Source: a virus. Taken from it: DNA of 31,931 nt. The translations under genes and the position numbers were made by a program. Within the stretch, counting starts at the first letter, position 1, and each line of letters starts with the position of its first letter. The stretch is from positions 1 to 31,931 of the IMG/VR virus record IMGVR_UViG_3300036985_001493, one strand, 5' to 3'. Below are positions 29,558 through 31,931 of the stretch, piece after piece. The notes beneath the pieces are model-generated. The model was not told the origin of the DNA and searched no databases. It saw only the letters and a program-made list of their open reading frames with translations.

Positions 29558-29580
29558 GGGGGCCTCGGCCCCCATTTTGT
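29558..29580 (+). terminator. Rho-independent terminator after the SSB gene
   Basis: GGGGGCC / GGCCCCC stem around TC, followed by ATTTTGTTT. Confidence 0.85.
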
Positions 29581-29601
29581 TTAATATACTGAACATTTAT
29601 T

Positions 29602-29784
29602 ATGATCAAACTTGAATTTTCTGTGGACGAAGTTAACCACATTTTGATGTTGTTGGGCAAGCTTCCCTTTGCTGACGTGAACATGACCATCATGGCCATC
29701 GTTGACCAAGGACGCCCACAAGCAGAAGCTTTGGAAGCCGCGAAAGCCGCTGAAGAAGTAAAAGAACCAACAGCAGAAGAATAA
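29602..29784 (+). CDS. Small conserved phage protein
   Basis: A 60-residue protein. MIKLEFSVDEVNHILMLLGK then LPFADVNMTIMAIVDQGR, followed by a helical acidic tail (EAAKAAEEVKEP). This start is common in short phage proteins near replication and structural genes; no role known. No clear ribosome binding site; TATACT-like bases lie upstream (29585-29590) but a matching -35 was not seen. Confidence 0.68.
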   Translation: MIKLEFSVDEVNHILMLLGKLPFADVNMTIMAIVDQGRPQAEALEAAKAAEEVKEPTAEE

Positions 29785-29801
29785 ACGCTGTTGCACCCGA
29801 C

Positions 29802-29828
29802 GCCCACCCTCACGCGTGGGCTTTTTTT
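29802..29828 (+). terminator. Rho-independent terminator
   Basis: GCCCAC (29802-29807) pairs with GTGGGC (29816-29821), followed by seven T. It separates the replication genes from the GIY-YIG and reductase genes. Confidence 0.82.
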
Positions 29829-29850
29829 GTCTCTAAAATTTATCACCACC

Positions 29851-30285
29851 ATGCATAAAAACAAAGATGTTTATTACATTTATGTACATAAAGATCCACC
29901 AACACAAACAACAAAATACATTGGCATAGGCCAGCTAGACCGCGCGTGGAACGTGCGAAAATCGCACCGAAAAGAATCTCATGTTGAATGGGTTCAAACT
30001 CTTTGTAATGAAGGTTATACGCTGTCAGATATTGTTGAAATAACACATAAACAGCTATCTAAACAAGAAGCACTACAAATTGAAAGTGCTTTGATTAAAG
30101 ATCAAAAACCAGAATTCAATGAGCTTAGTAACCCTGACCATTGGAACAGGGGAAGATCTTATGACAAATCAATTGCGGAGTTTGCAAAAACGCTCCATGA
30201 AATGGGTTATGGATATATCAGAATTGCTTTCTTGATAGGAAGCGAAAGTCACATGTTAGCAAAAAGGATGGTAAAAAATGGTTAA
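29851..30285 (+). CDS. GIY-YIG endonuclease
   Basis: A 144-residue nuclease. YYIYVHKDPPTQTTKYIGIG (8-27) is a GIY-YIG motif variant; Arg31 (LDRAW), a Glu near 74-79 (QEALQIESALI) and Asn90 complete the usual set. A C-terminal helical part (about 107-140) could bind DNA. The base composition looks more A+T rich than neighbouring genes, by eye. The position directly before a ribonucleotide reductase gene fits a free-standing homing endonuclease, as seen next to or within such genes in other phages. ATG 29851 lacks a clear ribosome site. Its end overlaps the reductase start. Confidence 0.78.
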   Translation: MHKNKDVYYIYVHKDPPTQTTKYIGIGQLDRAWNVRKSHRKESHVEWVQTLCNEGYTLSDIVEITHKQLSKQEALQIESALIKDQKPEFNELSNPDHWNRGRSYDKSIAEFAKTLHEMGYGYIRIAFLIGSESHMLAKRMVKNG

Positions 30286-31931
30286 AATGGATCAATACAG
30301 AGAATATATCCACAAAAGCAGATACGCCAAGTTCATGCCAGATCAAAACCGACGTGAGGACTGGAACGAAACTGTAAACCGCTACGTGAACTACATTTTT
30401 GAAAAGACCCCCAAGCTTGATCCAAAACTGTATCAAGACATTTTTAACGCCATATCTGGCCATCACATCATGCCGTCAATGCGCGCCATGATGACTTCTG
30501 GAAAAGCCGCCGACCGTGACAACACCTGTGTATACAACTGCTCATACCTCCCCGTGGACGACGTCAAGTCGTTTGACGAAGCCATGTTCATCCTGCTCTG
30601 TGGTACAGGTGTCGGCTTCTCTGTGGAATCTAAGTACACCAACAAACTGCCGGACGTGCCAGAACGCCTGTTTGAGTCCAGCCACGTTATCAACGTGCAC
30701 GACAGCAAAGAAGGTTGGGCCAAGTCATACCGCCTGCTGTTAGCCAACCTGTACGCCGGCGAGATCCCAAAATGGGACGTGAGCAAGGTACGTGCCGCAG
30801 GAGCGCCTCTGAAGACCTTTGGTGGCCGTGCGTCAGGCCCAGAGCCACTGGTTGACCTGTTCCACTTCACAATCAAAATCTTCAAGGCCGCACAGGGCCG
30901 CAAACTCAACACCCTTGAGTGCCACGACATAATGTGCAAGATCGGTGAGGTTGTTGTGGTGGGTGGCGTGCGCCGTTCTGCCATGATCTCTTTGTCCGAC
31001 CTGAACGACGAGCGCATCCGCTATGCCAAATCTGGCAACTGGTGGGAGACCGCAGGCCATCGTGCGTTGGCTAACAACAGCGCGGTGTACGACGTCAAAC
31101 CCACTGTGGGCACGTTCTTGGAAGAGTGGACGTCGCTGTACAACAGCCACTCAGGCGAGCGTGGTATCTTTAACCGCGAGGCCGCCAAGGCCGCGGTGGC
31201 CAAGTACGGCAAGCGTGACCCCAACTTTGAGTTTGGCACAAACCCCTGCAGTGAGATCATTCTGCGCCCCTACCAGTTCTGTAATTTGACAGAGGTCATG
31301 GTGCGCCCTGAGGACACACTGGAGAGCCTAAAACAGAAGGTGCGCATGGCGGCCATTTTAGGCACCATACAGGCCACGTTCACACACTTCCCATACCTGC
31401 GTAAGGTCTGGCAACGAAACACCGAGGAAGAGCGTTTATTGGGTGTGTCCTTGACCGGCATCTATGACCACAAGGTCACGAGTAGCACAAGCGGCGCTGA
31501 GTTGTGGTTGCCCCAGTTGCGTTTGGTTGCTGAACAGGCTAACGCTGAGTACGCCGACCTGCTCGGTATCCCACGCTCAACAGCCATTACAGCCGTTAAG
31601 CCTAGTGGCACAGTGAGCCAGTTGACAGACACAGCAAGCGGCATCCACCCACGTCACTCGCCCTACTACGTTCGCCGCGTGCGCGGTGACATGAAGGACC
31701 CACTGTCCCAGTTCTTGATTACCCAAGGCATCCCCAACGAGCCCTGCGTGATGAAGCCCAACAACACGATCGTGTTCAGCTTCCCACAGAAGGCGCCAGA
31801 GGGATTGACCACACGCGACGACATTGACGCCATTGACCACTTGGGTCTGTGGCTGACGTACCAACGCCACTGGTGTGAGCACAAGCCCTCTGTGACCATA
31901 TCGGTCAAGGAGAGCGAGTGGCCCAAGGTGG
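30278..31931 (+). CDS. Class II (adenosylcobalamin-dependent) ribonucleotide reductase, 5' part
   Basis: An open frame of at least 551 codons to the window edge. Landmarks match monomeric class II enzymes such as Lactobacillus leichmannii RTPR: NTCVYNCSYLP with Cys88, GTGVGFSVE (109-117), GVRRSAMIS (230-238), NNSAVYD, GERGIFNR, NPCSEIIL with the radical Cys at about 324 and Glu326, FCNL with Cys335, and KPSGTVSQL further on. It reduces ribonucleoside triphosphates to make DNA precursors and needs vitamin B12 from the host. ATG 30278 overlaps the nuclease gene; ATG 30287 is an alternative. No intron or intein is visible in the part shown. The 3' end is outside the window. Confidence 0.93.
   Translation, partial: MVKMDQYREYIHKSRYAKFMPDQNRREDWNETVNRYVNYIFEKTPKLDPKLYQDIFNAISGHHIMPSMRAMMTSGKAADRDNTCVYNCSYLPVDDVKSFDEAMFILLCGTGVGFSVESKYTNKLPDVPERLFESSHVINVHDSKEGWAKSYRLLLANLYAGEIPKWDVSKVRAAGAPLKTFGGRASGPEPLVDLFHFTIKIFKAAQGRKLNTLECHDIMCKIGEVVVVGGVRRSAMISLSDLNDERIRYAKSGNWWETAGHRALANNSAVYDVKPTVGTFLEEWTSLYNSHSGERGIFNREAAKAAVAKYGKRDPNFEFGTNPCSEIILRPYQFCNLTEVMVRPEDTLESLKQKVRMAAILGTIQATFTHFPYLRKVWQRNTEEERLLGVSLTGIYDHKVTSSTSGAELWLPQLRLVAEQANAEYADLLGIPRSTAITAVKPSGTVSQLTDTASGIHPRHSPYYVRRVRGDMKDPLSQFLITQGIPNEPCVMKPNNTIVFSFPQKAPEGLTTRDDIDAIDHLGLWLTYQRHWCEHKPSVTISVKESEWPKV

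Overview
This window reads as part of a tailed double-stranded DNA phage genome. On one strand it has packaging and head genes (large terminase subunit, portal, a GroES-like co-chaperonin and the start of a scaffold-like protein). On the other it has dozens of small tightly packed early genes, then a replication module and a class II ribonucleotide reductase. A secreted Rap1a/Tai-like protein and the general gene style suggest a Gram-negative, probably proteobacterial and perhaps freshwater, host. That host call is inference. I saw no integrase, tRNA gene, rRNA gene or CRISPR array.

Layout. (1) Positions 1-8069 on the minus strand form a late operon read leftwards: a degenerate stand-alone intein-like (Hint) protein, TerL, a 549-residue unknown protein, the portal, a 58-residue protein, a 65-residue protein, GroES and a scaffold-like protein that runs off the window. 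Several joints use ATGA or TAATG overlaps. (2) Positions 8070-9062 hold no gene but are dense in repeats: a 26-A tract inside a long hairpin, a run of ATACCC-N4-GGGTAT palindromes and a set of 35-bp palindromes. (3) Positions 9063-15830 on the plus strand carry 24 small genes, mostly unknown. Many sit behind a repeated module made of a short hairpin, a 28-32 bp conserved box, a Shine-Dalgarno sequence and ATG. (4) Positions 15831-16076 carry an inverted copy of the A-tract hairpin. (5) Positions 16077-21805 carry a second rightward operon of small conserved phage genes, including a sigma factor lacking region 4, a Rap1a/Tai-like secreted protein, small membrane proteins and a tandem 2-oxoglutarate/Fe(II) dioxygenase. 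(6) Positions 21842-29784 are replication, recombination and packaging-start genes: primase-helicase, HExxH protein, VRR-NUC nuclease, HNH/endonuclease VII-like protein, SNF2 helicase, a region-4-like sigma piece, a small terminase candidate, a Cas4/AddB-like nuclease (DUF2800) and an Enc34-type ssDNA-binding protein (DUF2815). (7) From 29851 there is a GIY-YIG endonuclease and then the start of a class II ribonucleotide reductase, cut by the window edge.

How it may work together. The two A-tract hairpin elements sit just upstream of the two outward-facing operons and flank the small-gene block, so they may be shared promoters, origins or recombination sites. The split sigma pieces (regions 1.2-3 at 17788 and a region-4-like piece at 26630) could together form a phage-specific sigma factor. 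The repeated box before small genes resembles, in layout, the start-associated sequences of cluster K mycobacteriophages. These are the most promising leads. All protein calls rest on reading motifs by eye; no database search was run.
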